A stretch of DNA of 64,000 nt from Marinobacterium sp. (GTDB lineage Bacteria > Pseudomonadota > Gammaproteobacteria > Pseudomonadales > Balneatricaceae), in contig JAUWAC010000007.1 of NCBI GenBank assembly GCA_030602245.1, forward strand, positions 1 through 64,000, in the 5' to 3' direction. Below are positions 44,201 to 54,245 of this stretch, piece by piece. Position numbers and translations under genes: made by a program. The notes under the pieces were generated by a model, which did not search any database, was not told where the DNA came from, and saw nothing but the letters and a program-made list of their open reading frames with translations. How positions within the stretch are numbered: the first letter of the stretch is position 1; the number at the start of each line of letters is the position of its first letter.

Positions 44201-45484
44201 GTGGCGCGCGCGCTCTACACGCTGCTGTACTATCTGGCGCTGCCGCTGATTCTGCTGCGCATCTGGTGGCGTGGCCGCCGGGCGCCGGCGTACCGACAGC
44301 GGATCTCGGAACGCCTGGGGTGTGCTCCGACGCTTGCCACTAAGGGGCGCCCGATCTGGGTCCATGCCGTGTCCGTAGGTGAGACGGTGGCGATTGCCCC
44401 GTTGATCGAGCGCCTGCTGGCGCGTTATCCACAGCATCCGATTCTGGTGACAACGATGACCCCCACCGGTGCCGAGCGGGTACAGGCGCTGTTTGGCACA
44501 CGGGTGCAGCACCGTTACTGCCCCTGGGATCTGCCGGACGCCTGGTGGCGGTTTCATCGCCGGGTCAATCCGGCGTTGTGCATCATTGTCGAAACCGAAC
44601 TCTGGCCCAACATGCTGGCCGCATGTGCGGCACGCAACGTGCCGGTGGTGCTGGCCAATGCCCGTCTGTCAGCGCGCTCGGCACGCGGCTACGCGCGTAT
44701 CGCCCGACTGGTGCGGCCGATGCTGGGCCGGTTGACACTGGTGGCGGCGCAGAGTCGTACTGACGGTGAGCGCTTTATTGAGCTCGGGCTGGCGCGCGAA
44801 CAGCTGCATGTGACGGGCAGCATCAAGTTTGATCTGTGCCCCGATCCGGACCAGATCGAGGCGGGCAGACAGCTTCGGGTACAGCTTGGCGAGACCCGCC
44901 CGGTGCTGATCGGTGCCAGCACCCACGAGGGCGAGGATGAGTTGCTGCTGCGTTGCTGGCAGCAGCTGGCGCTGAAATGGCCGGGGCTGGTGCTGATGCT
45001 GGTGCCGCGTCATCCGGAGCGGTTTGCGGCGGTCAGAACGCTGGCGCAGGGCTACAGCGATGCCGTCTCCAGCCGCAGTCAGGCCGATCCGGTGTCGACA
45101 GACACGGAGATCTACATCGGCGATACCATGGGTGAGCTGATGCTGATGTACGCAGCGGCGGATGTGGCGTTTGTCGGCGGCAGTTTCAGTGGCACCGGCG
45201 GGCACAACCCGCTGGAGCCGGCAGCGTTGGGCAAGCCGGTGGTCGTGGGGCCGGATACGTTCAATTTCGCGGAAATAACCCGGGCGCTGAGCGACGCCGG
45301 CGGACTGCGCCAGGTCCAGGACGAGTCCGGGCTGGTCCGGATTCTGGCCGAGCTGATCGGTTCTGCATCGGCGCGTCAGCGCGCCGGCGAGGCTGGGCGT
45401 CGCTATCTGTTGGCCAGTCAGGGGGCGCTTGAGCGGCTCGAACAGCTGGTGGCGCAGCAGTTGTTGTCCGCCGATAGCGACTGA
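44201..45484 (+). CDS. waaA: 3-deoxy-D-manno-octulosonic acid transferase
   Basis: 427 residues. Transfers Kdo from CMP-Kdo to lipid IVA. An N-terminal hydrophobic segment (LYTLLYYLALPLILLRIW) anchors it. The active-site Glu is in VHAVSVGETVAIAPLIERL; IIVETELWPNM and GSFSGTGGHNPLEPAALG are the donor-site signatures. Start at GTG 44201, matching the family start; the open frame extends further upstream into msbA. It forms a unit with msbA, and ends 16 bases before the converging epimerase gene. Confidence 0.95.
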   Translation: MARALYTLLYYLALPLILLRIWWRGRRAPAYRQRISERLGCAPTLATKGRPIWVHAVSVGETVAIAPLIERLLARYPQHPILVTTMTPTGAERVQALFGTRVQHRYCPWDLPDAWWRFHRRVNPALCIIVETELWPNMLAACAARNVPVVLANARLSARSARGYARIARLVRPMLGRLTLVAAQSRTDGERFIELGLAREQLHVTGSIKFDLCPDPDQIEAGRQLRVQLGETRPVLIGASTHEGEDELLLRCWQQLALKWPGLVLMLVPRHPERFAAVRTLAQGYSDAVSSRSQADPVSTDTEIYIGDTMGELMLMYAAADVAFVGGSFSGTGGHNPLEPAALGKPVVVGPDTFNFAEITRALSDAGGLRQVQDESGLVRILAELIGSASARQRAGEAGRRYLLASQGALERLEQLVAQQLLSADSD

Positions 45485-45500
45485 GTCCAAGCGTTATTCG

Positions 45501-46511
45501 TCACTCGATGCCGTAATAGTCACGGTACCAACGCGCAAAACGCTCGATACCCTGTTCTATGGATACAGTGGGCTGATAGCCGGTGTCGCGGCTCAGCTCG
45601 CTGACATCGGCATAAGTCTGCTCCACATCCCCCGGCTGCAACGGCAGCAATTCTTTCTTCGCTTCGCGTCCGAATGCCTTTTCCATCAGTTCGATGTAGT
45701 ACAGCAGCTCTACCGGCTGGCTGGCGCCGATGTTGTACAGTCGCCAGGGCGCTTTCGAGCTGGCCGCATCTGGTCTCAGCCCTGACCAGTCCGGATTCCC
45801 CTGAGGAATGCGATCAAGACAGCGCACTACACCGTCGATGATATCGTCGATAAAGGTGAAGTCGCGCTTGTGGCGGCCATAGTTGAAGACCTTGAGTGGT
45901 TTACCTTGGATAATCGCGTCGGCAAACAGCATCGGCGACATATCGGGGCGCCCCCAGGGGCCATAGACCGTGAAGAAACGCAGGCCGGTGGCCGGCAGGC
46001 CATACAGGTGGCTGTAGCTGTGTGCCATCGCTTCGTTGGCGCGCTTGGTAGCGGCGTAGAGTGACAACGGGTGGTCCACGTTGTCATGGATACTGAACGG
46101 TGTCGTCTCGTTGGCGCCGTAGACAGAACTCGATGACGCATAGACCAGATGCTCGATGTCGTGATGGCGGCAGCCCTCGAGAATGTTCAGAAAGCCGACC
46201 AGGTTGGACTGACCATAGCTGTGCGGATTTTCCAGCGAGTAGCGCACGCCGGCCTGAGCTGCCAGGTGAACGACTCGGCTGCAGCGGGCGCGTTGGAATA
46301 GCGCCAGTAGCGTGGCAGTGTCGGCGATATCGGCCTGGATGAACTCGAAGCCGGGTTCAGCTTCCAGCAGCTGCAGGCGGGCCCGCTTCAGGCGGACATC
46401 GTAATAGTCGTTCAGGTTGTCGACACCGACGACCTGATCGCCCCGTGCCAGCAGTGCGCGTGCCAGTGCTGAACCGATGAAGCCGGCGATACCGGTGACC
46501 AGTACACGCAT
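45501..46511 (-). CDS. UDP-glucuronate 4-epimerase
   Basis: 336 residues. Extended SDR enzyme with VTGIAGFIGSALARALL, the family marker VDNLNDYYDVRLKRARL, active-site VYASSSSVYG and YAATKRANE. It most resembles the UDP-glucuronate to UDP-galacturonate epimerases found in LPS and capsule loci. The next gene upstream makes UDP-glucuronate, so the two form a coherent route to UDP-GalA. Gap between the genes is 3 bases. Alternatives such as UDP-GlcNAcA epimerase fit less well by sequence. Confidence 0.88.
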   Translation of the reverse strand: MRVLVTGIAGFIGSALARALLARGDQVVGVDNLNDYYDVRLKRARLQLLEAEPGFEFIQADIADTATLLALFQRARCSRVVHLAAQAGVRYSLENPHSYGQSNLVGFLNILEGCRHHDIEHLVYASSSSVYGANETTPFSIHDNVDHPLSLYAATKRANEAMAHSYSHLYGLPATGLRFFTVYGPWGRPDMSPMLFADAIIQGKPLKVFNYGRHKRDFTFIDDIIDGVVRCLDRIPQGNPDWSGLRPDAASSKAPWRLYNIGASQPVELLYYIELMEKAFGREAKKELLPLQPGDVEQTYADVSELSRDTGYQPTVSIEQGIERFARWYRDYYGIE

Positions 46512-46514
46512 CGG

Positions 46515-47858
46515 TCACACCACCGGCTTCAGTGAATCGGCGCGGCCGATCGCGAAGTACAGAAGGCCCGCGGCGCGCACCTGTTCCGGCTCGTACAGGT
46601 TGCGGCCGTCGACGACCACCGGCTGCTTGAGTTGCTGGCGCAACCAGTCGAAATCGACGGTGCGGAATTGTTTCCACTCGGTGCAGATCACCAGCGCATC
46701 GGCGTCGCTGAGGGCATCGTCGCGGTGTGCCACCAGTGTCAGGTCTTCGCGTTCGCCGTAGATACGGCGCGTTTCTTCCATCGCTTCCGGGTCGAATGCC
46801 TGCACGCGGGCGCCAGCCGCCCAGAGACTTTCCATCAGCGTGCGGCTCGGCGCTTCGCGCATGTCATCGGTATTGGGCTTGAATGCGAGTCCCCAGACCG
46901 CGATCGTACGGCCGGCAAGGTTGCCATCGAATGCCTGCGACAGCTTTTGGAACAGCACCGATTTCTGCCGCGTGTTAACTGCTTCGACGGCATCCAGCAG
47001 CTGTGCCTGGTAGCCCACCTGCTGCGCGGTGCGCGCCAGGGCCTGCACATCCTTCGGGAAGCAGGAACCGCCGTAGCCGCAGCCGGGGTAGATGAAGTGG
47101 TAGCCGATACGTGGATCGGAGCCGATCCCCTGGCGCACCTGTTCGATATCCGCACCGAGCCGTTCGGCCAGATTGGCGATCTCGTTCATGAAGCTGATCT
47201 TGGTGGCCAGCATCGCATTGGCGGCGTACTTGGTCAGCTCCGCGGAGCGGATATCCATGAAAATCAGTTTTTCATGGTTGCGGTTGTAGGGCGCGTAGCA
47301 CTCGCGCATCCGCTGCTCCACATGAGCTGAGTCGGTGCCGAGGACGATGCGGGCGCCGCGGGTGAAATCCTCGATGGCGGCGCCTTCCTTGAGGAATTCC
47401 GGGTTGGAGCAGACATCGAAGCTGAGCGCGGCACCGCGCTGCGCCAGTACCGCAGCCACTTCGGCGCGCACCCGGTCAGCGGTACCCACCGGCACCGTGG
47501 ACTTGTCGATGATGATCTTGTGATCCTGCATGTGCTCGGCGATCGTGCGCGCGACGGCCAGTACATACTTCAGATCGGCGGAGCCATCCTCATCGGGCGG
47601 GGTGCCGACGGCGATAAACTGCAGTTCGCCGAATGCGACACCCTCGGCGGCGTCGGTCGTGAAATGCAGCCGACCCTCGGCGTGGTTATGCAGCACGATC
47701 GGTTCAAGGCCCGGCTCGTAGATCGGTATGATGCCCTGCTTGAGGCCCTCGATTTTGGCTTCGTCCACGTCCACGCAGATGACCTGGTGGCCGGCATCAG
47801 CCAGACAGGCGCCGGTGACGAGTCCCACGTAGCCGGTGCCGAAAACGGTGATATGCAT
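46515..47858 (-). CDS. ugd: UDP-glucose 6-dehydrogenase
   Basis: 447 residues. Oxidises UDP-glucose to UDP-glucuronate. Rossmann motif [34 protein letters not shown], catalytic Lys in [22 protein letters not shown], active-site Cys in [13 protein letters not shown], and [19 protein letters not shown]. It feeds the adjacent epimerase. With the TviB-type enzyme at 30236 the locus holds two different sugar-nucleotide dehydrogenases. Confidence 0.95.
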   Translation of the reverse strand: MHITVFGTGYVGLVTGACLADAGHQVICVDVDEAKIEGLKQGIIPIYEPGLEPIVLHNHAEGRLHFTTDAAEGVAFGELQFIAVGTPPDEDGSADLKYVLAVARTIAEHMQDHKIIIDKSTVPVGTADRVRAEVAAVLAQRGAALSFDVCSNPEFLKEGAAIEDFTRGARIVLGTDSAHVEQRMRECYAPYNRNHEKLIFMDIRSAELTKYAANAMLATKISFMNEIANLAERLGADIEQVRQGIGSDPRIGYHFIYPGCGYGGSCFPKDVQALARTAQQVGYQAQLLDAVEAVNTRQKSVLFQKLSQAFDGNLAGRTIAVWGLAFKPNTDDMREAPSRTLMESLWAAGARVQAFDPEAMEETRRIYGEREDLTLVAHRDDALSDADALVICTEWKQFRTVDFDWLRQQLKQPVVVDGRNLYEPEQVRAAGLLYFAIGRADSLKPVV

Positions 47859-47940
47859 CGCGAAGCGGTTTCCTGCTGTTGATGAATGAACGGGGGCTCA
47901 GTCTACCCCGGTCTGAATGACAGTTTATGGCCGACCGGGT

Positions 47941-48261
47941 TCAGAGACCTGTGAAATCCAGCGCCTCCCCCGCCTGTTCGGCAAACGCGTGCTGCAGCAC
48001 GTCGGCCAGCGGCGCGCCGTCGCTGTCGCGGACCCAGTGTTCGCCGTTATGGTCGAAATGGTAGCCGCCGTCGCGGGTGGCCAGCCAGAGCTGCTTCAGT
48101 GGCGGCTGGCGGGTGAAGATGATCTGGCTGCCGTTTTCGCATTTGATCGTCATCATGCCGCCCTGGGTTTCGTAGTCGAGGTCGGATTCGGCCTCGTCGA
48201 GAATCTCCTCGACCCGCGCCAGCGTGGCATCGACCTGGGCCATGTATTCCGAGTCAGTCAT
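47941..48261 (-). CDS. cyaY: Frataxin-like iron donor/regulator of Fe-S assembly
   Basis: 106 residues, the standard size. Acidic first helix (YMAQVDATLARVEEILDEAESDLDYE), the family strand 'MTIKCENGSQIIFTRQPPLKQLWLA' and conserved HFDHNGEHWVRDSDG. It binds iron on the acidic ridge and tunes the IscS-IscU machinery. Start at 48261 with GGAG upstream. Divergent from lptM-lysA as in E. coli. Confidence 0.95.
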   Translation of the reverse strand: MTDSEYMAQVDATLARVEEILDEAESDLDYETQGGMMTIKCENGSQIIFTRQPPLKQLWLATRDGGYHFDHNGEHWVRDSDGAPLADVLQHAFAEQAGEALDFTGL

Positions 48262-48294
48262 CGTATTTTCTCCAGTCGGTGCGAGTGGGGGCAA

Positions 48295-48300
48295 AGTATA
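48295..48300 (-). promoter_or_regulatory. Possible -10 box of cyaY
   Basis: TATACT on the minus strand, 34 bases upstream of the cyaY ATG. The -35 is unclear. Confidence 0.35.
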
Positions 48301-48380
48301 TCCTGCTTTACGTTCCGGTGCTGTGTTCGATCAGGGCCGATTCCATCCCCTGCCGGTACTCATGGCGGCCCTGCTCGGGG

Positions 48381-48386
48381 TATACT
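48381..48386 (+). promoter_or_regulatory. Possible -10 box of the lptM-lysA-dapF operon
   Basis: TATACT, 65 bases upstream of the lptM ATG. No clear -35. It fits with cyaY and lptM being divergently transcribed from about 90 bases of shared region. Confidence 0.35.
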
Positions 48387-48450
48387 TGGCGGTTTGAAAA
48401 TGAACAGCTGGCCGGCCGCTGCTGCCGGCGCTGGAAGGAGCCGCCGAACG

Positions 48451-48561
48451 ATGAAACGCTGCTGGCCGATTCTGTTGCTGGGGACGTTGCTGCTGGCGGG
48501 CTGCGGTCAGAAAGGACCGCTGTCGCTGCCGCAGACCGTCGCCGCCGAGCAACAGCAATGA
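48451..48561 (+). CDS. lptM: LptM (YifL) small lipoprotein
   Basis: Only 36 residues. AAGGAG is about ten bases upstream. Signal and lipobox are clear: MKRCWPILLLGTLLLAGC, with lipidation at Cys18, followed by GQKGPLSLP, the conserved C-terminal motif of LptM. LptM helps the LptD/LptE translocon mature. Its TGA overlaps the region before lysA (ATGA at 48558), as in other gammaproteobacteria. Short enough to be missed by many gene callers. Confidence 0.9.
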   Translation: MKRCWPILLLGTLLLAGCGQKGPLSLPQTVAAEQQQ

Positions 48562-48569
48562 GAGAGATG

Positions 48570-49826
48570 ATGGATAACTTCGAATACCAGAACGGCGCCC
48601 TTCACTGTGAAGAGGTGTCGCTGCGCCGTATCGCCGACGAAGTCGGCACGCCCACCTATGTCTATTCGCGTGATGCGCTTGAGCGCGCCTATCTCGCCTA
48701 CGCCGAGGCGCTGAAAGGGCGTGAGGCTCTGGTCTGCTATGCGGTCAAGGCCAACTCTAACATCGGCGTCCTGAATATCCTCGCGCGTCTGGGCGCCGGG
48801 TTCGACATCGTTTCCCTCGGCGAGCTCGAGCGTGTCCTGCGTGCCGGTGGCGATCCGGCCAAAGTCGTATTCTCCGGCGTCGGCAAGCAGGCCCACGAAA
48901 TCCGGCGCGCGCTGGAAGTGGGCATTCACTGCTTCAACATCGAGTCGGATGCGGAGCTGGATCGGGTCAACGCGGTGGCGGCCGACATGGGCGTGATCGC
49001 GCCGGTGTCGTTCCGCGTCAATCCGGATGTGGATGCGCGCACGCATCCGTACATCTCCACCGGCCTGAAAGAGAACAAGTTCGGCATCGATATCGACCAT
49101 GCGCTGGACGTGTATCGCCGCGCTCATGCGCTGGCAAATGTCGCGGTGGTGGGCATCGATTGTCATATCGGCAGCCAGCTGACCGAGCTGAGCCCGTTCC
49201 TCGACGCGCTCGATCGCCTGCTGGTGCTGGTCGATCAGCTGGCTGAAGAGGGCATCGAGCTGCGCCATCTGGATCTCGGTGGCGGTCTCGGTGTCTGCTA
49301 CACCGACGAGGAGCCGCCGGCACCGGCGCAGTACATCGACGCGGTTATCGAGCGTCTGGGCGATCGTCAGCTGGCGCTGGTGTTTGAGCCCGGCCGTTCC
49401 ATCGCCGCCAACGCCGGTGTGCTGCTGACCCGGGTCGAGTTCCTCAAGCAGACCGGGGAGAAGAACTTCGCCATCATCGACGGGGCGATGAACGACCTGA
49501 TCCGTCCGTCGCTGTACAGCGCCTACCAGGAGATCGTCCCGGTGCAGCTGCGCGAAGACGGCGAAGTGAAGCACTGGGATCTGGTCGGGCCGGTCTGCGA
49601 AACCGGCGACTTCCTCGGCAAGGATCGCGCATTGAGCCTGCAGCCGGGCGATCTGCTGGCGGTCTGCTCCGCCGGTGCCTACGGCTTTGTCATGGCATCG
49701 AACTACAACACGCGCCCGCGCCCGGCCGAAGTCATCGTCGATGACAACCGCTACAGCGTCGTGCGCGAACGCGAGCGTCTGGCCGATCTGATGCGCGGCG
49801 AGCATCTGCTGCCGGGAGATGCCTGA
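48570..49826 (+). CDS. lysA: Diaminopimelate decarboxylase
   Basis: About 418 residues. PLP-dependent enzyme making L-lysine from meso-diaminopimelate. PLP lysine in [47 protein letters not shown] and the Cys-Glu in [10 protein letters not shown] are all present. The start is uncertain among 48558, 48567 and 48570; 48570 (MDNFEYQNG) matches Pseudomonas LysA and is preferred, while 48558 would overlap the lptM stop. Followed two bases later by dapF, whose product makes its substrate. Confidence 0.95.
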   Translation: MDNFEYQNGALHCEEVSLRRIADEVGTPTYVYSRDALERAYLAYAEALKGREALVCYAVKANSNIGVLNILARLGAGFDIVSLGELERVLRAGGDPAKVVFSGVGKQAHEIRRALEVGIHCFNIESDAELDRVNAVAADMGVIAPVSFRVNPDVDARTHPYISTGLKENKFGIDIDHALDVYRRAHALANVAVVGIDCHIGSQLTELSPFLDALDRLLVLVDQLAEEGIELRHLDLGGGLGVCYTDEEPPAPAQYIDAVIERLGDRQLALVFEPGRSIAANAGVLLTRVEFLKQTGEKNFAIIDGAMNDLIRPSLYSAYQEIVPVQLREDGEVKHWDLVGPVCETGDFLGKDRALSLQPGDLLAVCSAGAYGFVMASNYNTRPRPAEVIVDDNRYSVVRERERLADLMRGEHLLPGDA

Positions 49827-49828
49827 GC

Positions 49829-50659
49829 ATGCTGGTTCGGTTCACCAAGATGCACGGCCTCGGTAACGACTTTGCCGTTATCGATGCCATCAGCCAGCGC
49901 ATTCGTCTGACGGCGGATCAGGTGCGTCGCCTCTCCGACCGCCACACCGGTATCGGCTTCGATCAGCTGCTGCTGGTCGAGCCACCGACGCGGCCGGAGA
50001 TGGATTTCCGCTATCGGATCTACAATGCCGATGGCTCCGAGGTGGAGCACTGCGGCAACGGTGCGCGCTGTTTTGCCCGCTTCGTGCGCGACAAGCGGTT
50101 GATCATGCGCGATCGCATTCTGGTACAGACCGCACGGGGCGAAGCGATTCTGCAGATCCGGCCGGACCTGCAGGTCGAGGTCGACATGGGGGCTCCCGAG
50201 CTGATGCCGGCGCAGATCCCGTTCGTGGCCGCGGAGCCGAGCGCGACCTACCCGATCGACGTTGCGGGGCAGACGCTGCAGATCAGTGCCGTGTCGATGG
50301 GCAACCCCCACGGCGTGCTGGTCGTGGACGATGTGCAGGCGGCGCCGGTGGCGCAGCTGGGGCCGCTGCTGGAAGCGCATGAGCGCTTTCCGAACAAGGC
50401 CAATATCGGCTTCATGCAGGTGGTGTCTCGCGCTGAAATTCGACTGCGCGTATTCGAGCGCGGCGCCGGCGAAACCCAGGCCTGTGGAACCGGTGCCTGT
50501 GCGGCCGTCGTCGCCGGGCGTCTGCGCGGGCTGCTGGATGAGCAGGTGACGGTGCATCTGCCCGGCGGCACGCTTGAAATCCGCTGGGCCGGCGAAGGCC
50601 AGCCGGTGATGATGACCGGGCCTGCAACAACCGTATACGAAGGGCAGATCTACTTATGA
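49829..50659 (+). CDS. dapF: Diaminopimelate epimerase
   Basis: 276 residues. Interconverts LL- and meso-diaminopimelate with two catalytic cysteines. The first is in [14 protein letters not shown] (near residue 73) and the second in [15 protein letters not shown] (near 219). [15 protein letters not shown] is the family start. GGGAG lies ahead of the ATG. It overlaps DUF484 by 4 bases, continuing the operon. Confidence 0.97.
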   Translation: MLVRFTKMHGLGNDFAVIDAISQRIRLTADQVRRLSDRHTGIGFDQLLLVEPPTRPEMDFRYRIYNADGSEVEHCGNGARCFARFVRDKRLIMRDRILVQTARGEAILQIRPDLQVEVDMGAPELMPAQIPFVAAEPSATYPIDVAGQTLQISAVSMGNPHGVLVVDDVQAAPVAQLGPLLEAHERFPNKANIGFMQVVSRAEIRLRVFERGAGETQACGTGACAAVVAGRLRGLLDEQVTVHLPGGTLEIRWAGEGQPVMMTGPATTVYEGQIYL

Positions 50660-51354
50660 GCGACGAGCTGACCGTGGGCGAGGCGACGCTGAGCGCCGAA
50701 CAGGTCGCCGACTATCTGAGCCAGCATCCCGACTTTTTCAGCGAGCACACCTATCTGCTCGAGAAGCTGTATGTGCCGCACGAGCGCGGCACCGCGATCT
50801 CGCTGGTGGAGCGACAGACATCGTTGCTGCGCGCTCGCAACGAGCAGCTGCACAGCCGTCTGTCGGAGCTGATCGACGCGGCCCGTTATAACGATGGCCA
50901 GTTCGAGAAAACCAAGCGCATGGTGCTTGGCCTGCTCGAGTCGGAAACACTGGACGAGGTGGCGGTCGCGCTGGAGGAGAGCCTGTGTCGCGACTTCTAC
51001 GGCGATGAGACCGTGCTCGTGCTGTTCAGCGAAGAGGCACTGGATACCAACGGTGTGCGGGTGCTGTCGCGCGGCGAATGCAGTATCGTGCAGCCGCTGA
51101 TCGACACCAATCTGCCCAGCTGCGGTCAGCTGTCGGACGCGATGAACCGCTTCCTGTTTCAGGATTCGGCCGTGCGCGTCCAGTCCAGTGCCGTCGTGCC
51201 GCTGGTCAAGGGCGATACGCTGGGGTTGCTGGCGATCGGCAGCTACGACCCGAACTACTTCCAGAGCAGTCAGGGTACGCTGTTCCTGAGCTATGTCGGC
51301 GAGGTGCTCAGCCGCGTCGTCGCGCGTATCCTGCGCCAGCAGGGCCGGTACTGA
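50656..51354 (+). CDS. DUF484 family protein
   Basis: 232 residues, the protein between dapF and xerC in Pseudomonas and E. coli (YigA). The N-terminal part is helical, with [15 protein letters not shown] and a coiled stretch [17 protein letters not shown]; the C-terminal two thirds (about 80-225) look GAF-like. No catalytic residues. Conserved linkage with xerC suggests a cell-division or chromosome role, but no function is proved that I know of. Confidence 0.88.
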   Translation: MSDELTVGEATLSAEQVADYLSQHPDFFSEHTYLLEKLYVPHERGTAISLVERQTSLLRARNEQLHSRLSELIDAARYNDGQFEKTKRMVLGLLESETLDEVAVALEESLCRDFYGDETVLVLFSEEALDTNGVRVLSRGECSIVQPLIDTNLPSCGQLSDAMNRFLFQDSAVRVQSSAVVPLVKGDTLGLLAIGSYDPNYFQSSQGTLFLSYVGEVLSRVVARILRQQGRY

Positions 51355-51355
51355 C

Positions 51356-52303
51356 ATGCAGGCGCAGGACGAACGCCTGCTGGCGGACTTCCTGCGCTAT
51401 CTGGCGAGTGAGCGCCAACTTTCTCCCCACACCCTGAAAAACTATCGTCGCGATCTCGAACAGCTCGATGCCGAGCTGGCCGTGCTGGGCCATGCCGGCT
51501 GGCGCACGCTCGACGAGCGCAGCCTGCGCCGTGCCGTGGCGCAGCTGCACGGCAACGGCCTGTCGGGACGCTCGCTGGCGCGACTGCTGTCGGCAACGCG
51601 CAGCTTCTACCGCTATCTGGCGCGCGAGGGCGTGGTAGAGCAGAACCCGGCGCTGGCGGTACAGGCACCCAAACCCGGGCGCCGGTTGCCGCAGACGCTG
51701 GATGTGGATCAGATCAGTGCTCTGCTCGATCAGCCGGCGCCGACCGGCAAAACGGACGCGGACGAGCCGCTGCTGGTGCGCGATCTGGCGATGATGGAGC
51801 TGCTCTATTCGTCGGGTCTGCGCGTATCGGAGCTGGCGGCGCTGGATGTGACCGACCCTGACCTGCGCGATGGCAGCGTGCGGGTGGTCGGCAAGGGGCA
51901 GAAAACCCGAGAGTTGCCGATCGGGCGCAAGGCGATTGCCGCGCTCGAGCGCTGGCTGCCACTGCGCAACCAACTCGCCCATCTGGACGAGCCGGCGTTG
52001 TTCGTCGGCAAGCAGGGGCGGCGGCTCGGCGTGCGCGCGATTGAGCAGCGCTTGCGGCGCAGTGGCGAGCAGGCCGGCGTCAGCGGTCGCGTCTATCCGC
52101 ACCGTCTGCGGCACAGTTTCGCCAGCCACCTGCTCGAGTCCAGCGCCGACCTGCGCGCCGTGCAGGAGCTGCTGGGCCATGCCGATATTGCGACGACACA
52201 GATCTATACTCATCTCGACTTTCAGCATCTGATGGAAGTCTACGAGCAGTCTCACCCCCGGGCGCAGCGCAAGCGTGGCGCCGGGCGCAAGCAGGAGAAA
52301 TGA
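51356..52303 (+). CDS. xerC: Site-specific tyrosine recombinase XerC
   Basis: 315 residues. Core-binding domain about 1-100 (LLADFLRYLASERQLSPHTLKNYRRDL) and catalytic domain with Arg in YSSGLRVSELA, Lys in GKGQKTRELP, His-x2-Arg in HRLRHSFASHLLE, His in LGHADIATTQIY and the catalytic Tyr in QIYTHLDF. With XerD it resolves chromosome dimers at dif. Start at ATG 51356, directly after the DUF484 stop. Not an accessory integrase: it lies in the conserved dapF-DUF484-xerC-HAD order. Confidence 0.96.
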   Translation: MQAQDERLLADFLRYLASERQLSPHTLKNYRRDLEQLDAELAVLGHAGWRTLDERSLRRAVAQLHGNGLSGRSLARLLSATRSFYRYLAREGVVEQNPALAVQAPKPGRRLPQTLDVDQISALLDQPAPTGKTDADEPLLVRDLAMMELLYSSGLRVSELAALDVTDPDLRDGSVRVVGKGQKTRELPIGRKAIAALERWLPLRNQLAHLDEPALFVGKQGRRLGVRAIEQRLRRSGEQAGVSGRVYPHRLRHSFASHLLESSADLRAVQELLGHADIATTQIYTHLDFQHLMEVYEQSHPRAQRKRGAGRKQEK

Positions 52304-52307
52304 CAGC

Positions 52308-53042
52308 ATGCTCAAGTGCGCCACCTTCGATCTGGACGATACCCTGTGGGCGGTGGACCCGGTGATTCGTCAGGCCAACCTGACCCTGTGGCAGTGGCTG
52401 GAGCGCAACGCCGGCACCTTCACCCGGCTGCACTCGCCGGCGGATCTCGTCGAGGGCTCGGCGATGCGCGCGCAGCTGCTGGCCGAACATCCCGACATTG
52501 CACACAGCATGACACTGGTGCGGCTGCGCCTGCTGGAGCGCGGGCTGCAGGCAGCCGGTTTTGATCAGCAGCAGTCTCAGGCACTGGCGGCCGAAGCGTT
52601 CGACGTGTTCCTGCGGGCGCGCCACGAGGTGGAGCTGTTCGAGCACGCATTTGACATGGTCAGCCAGCTAAAGAACGACGGGCTGGTGATCGGCGCGCTG
52701 AGCAACGGCAATGCCGATGTCAGCCTGACCGGCCTCGGTGAGTTGTTCGATTTCCAGTACAACGCGGACAGTGTCGGCAGCGCCAAGCCGGACCCGCTGA
52801 TGTTCCATCGTGCGCTGGAGCATACGGGCCTGAGGCCGGAGCAGGTGGTGCATATCGGCGATCACCCGATCAACGATGTGCAGGCCGCGCGCGAGGTGGG
52901 GTGCTGGACCATCTGGGTCAATCTGGAAGGGCAGCACTGGCCGCAGCCGGCGCAGGCCGATGAGCGCGTCGACTGCCTGTCACAGATTCCCGCCGCGGTT
53001 GCGCGAATCCGCGAGCAGGCCCGTCACCGCGCGACGCTCTGA
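52308..53042 (+). CDS. HAD-family phosphatase (YigB type)
   Basis: 244 residues. Motif I FDLDDTLW, motif II GALSNGNA, motif III Lys in VGSAKPDPLMF, motif IV HIGDHPINDVQAA. The cap domain is helical, about 15-110. Location after xerC matches YigB of E. coli, a riboflavin-pathway phosphatase with broad range. Start at ATG 52308 with AGGAG upstream. Confidence 0.88.
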   Translation: MLKCATFDLDDTLWAVDPVIRQANLTLWQWLERNAGTFTRLHSPADLVEGSAMRAQLLAEHPDIAHSMTLVRLRLLERGLQAAGFDQQQSQALAAEAFDVFLRARHEVELFEHAFDMVSQLKNDGLVIGALSNGNADVSLTGLGELFDFQYNADSVGSAKPDPLMFHRALEHTGLRPEQVVHIGDHPINDVQAAREVGCWTIWVNLEGQHWPQPAQADERVDCLSQIPAAVARIREQARHRATL

Positions 53043-53102
53043 GGCACAACGCGCGCAGGCTCTGAAAGCCCCGCGGGCCGGCGCGGCGGCGCGATGGCCG
53101 GG

Positions 53103-54245
53103 TCAGTCCAGAAACAGACCGAGCAGATCGTTCAGGAACAGCTGTCCCTGTGTGGTGGCGACGATGCGGTCACGGTTTGCGTCCAGCAACCCCTTGCGAC
53201 GAGCGCTATCGAGCGTCGCCTGCACACGCGCCAGTGGCAGTCCGGTACGCTGCGCAAAGAGCGTGCTTTCAACCCCCTCGACCAGACGCAGGGCATTGAG
53301 CATGAACTCGAACGGCAGCTCGTCGGCGTCGACGCGCGCCTCACCGGCCAGCCGGCGTTCCGGTTCCATATAGGCCGCGGGCTGGCGCATCTTGTGACGT
53401 CGAATCACCTGCAGTTCACCGGCCGCGAGGCGGCTGATCTTGCCGTGGGCGCCGGCGCCGATACCGATATAGTCACCAAAGCGCCAGTAGTTGAGGTTGT
53501 GGCGGGCCTGACGTCCCGGCTGCGCATAGGCAGACACTTCGTACTGGGCAAAGCCTGCTTCTGCCAGTCGCTGCTGGCCCTGCTCCTGAATCGCCCACAG
53601 CGCCTCATCCAGCGGCAGCTGTGGTGGGCGGGCATGGAATTCGGTGTTCGGCTCGATCGTCAGCTGATACCAGGACAGGTGGTCGGGGCCAAGGTCGATG
53701 GCACGGTTCAGATCCGCAATGGCGTCCTCGGGCGTCTGTCCCGGCAGCCCGTGCATCAGGTCCAGATTCAGGTTGGGGAACAGGTCCCGGGCGGCCGCGG
53801 CCGCGGCGACTGCATCCTGTCCGTCGTGAATGCGGCCGAGCGCGGTCAGGGCCCGGTCATCGAAGCTCTGAATCCCCAGCGACAGGCGGTTGATGCCGGC
53901 ACGGCGATAGTCCGCAAAACGGGCGCGCTCAAAGGTACCGGGATTGGCCTCCATCGTGATCTCGATGTCGGCAGCCAGCGTCATGCGCTGTGCGATGCCG
54001 TTCAGCAGCCGCTCGATCGCGGCTGCGCTGAACAGGCTGGGGGTGCCGCCGCCGATGAAGATCGACTGCAGCGGACGGTTGGCGGCATCGGGCCGTTCCT
54101 GCTCCAGATCGGCCAGCAGCGCGTCGACATAGGCCGCTTCCGGCAGCGCGTCACCGCGCTGCGCATGGGAGTTGAAATCGCAGTAGGGGCATTTGCGCAC
54201 GCACCAGGGTATATGGGCGTACAGCGACAGCGGTGGCAGTGTCAT
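53103..54245 (-). CDS. hemW: Radical-SAM heme chaperone HemW
   Basis: 380 residues. Iron-sulfur motif CVRKCPYC (CX3CX2C) near residue 20, followed by [21 protein letters not shown] and HGLPGQT, all HemW/HemN-like blocks. It is shorter at the N-terminus than oxygen-independent coproporphyrinogen oxidase HemN, which supports HemW. HemW delivers heme to respiratory proteins. Start at 54245; a much longer open frame upstream crosses rdgB and is not real. Confidence 0.93.
   Translation of the reverse strand: MTLPPLSLYAHIPWCVRKCPYCDFNSHAQRGDALPEAAYVDALLADLEQERPDAANRPLQSIFIGGGTPSLFSAAAIERLLNGIAQRMTLAADIEITMEANPGTFERARFADYRRAGINRLSLGIQSFDDRALTALGRIHDGQDAVAAAAAARDLFPNLNLDLMHGLPGQTPEDAIADLNRAIDLGPDHLSWYQLTIEPNTEFHARPPQLPLDEALWAIQEQGQQRLAEAGFAQYEVSAYAQPGRQARHNLNYWRFGDYIGIGAGAHGKISRLAAGELQVIRRHKMRQPAAYMEPERRLAGEARVDADELPFEFMLNALRLVEGVESTLFAQRTGLPLARVQATLDSARRKGLLDANRDRIVATTQGQLFLNDLLGLFLD

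Noticed and set aside
51356-52303. Phage or island integrase
   Set aside because: It is a tyrosine recombinase but lies in the conserved dapF-DUF484-xerC-HAD order and matches XerC.
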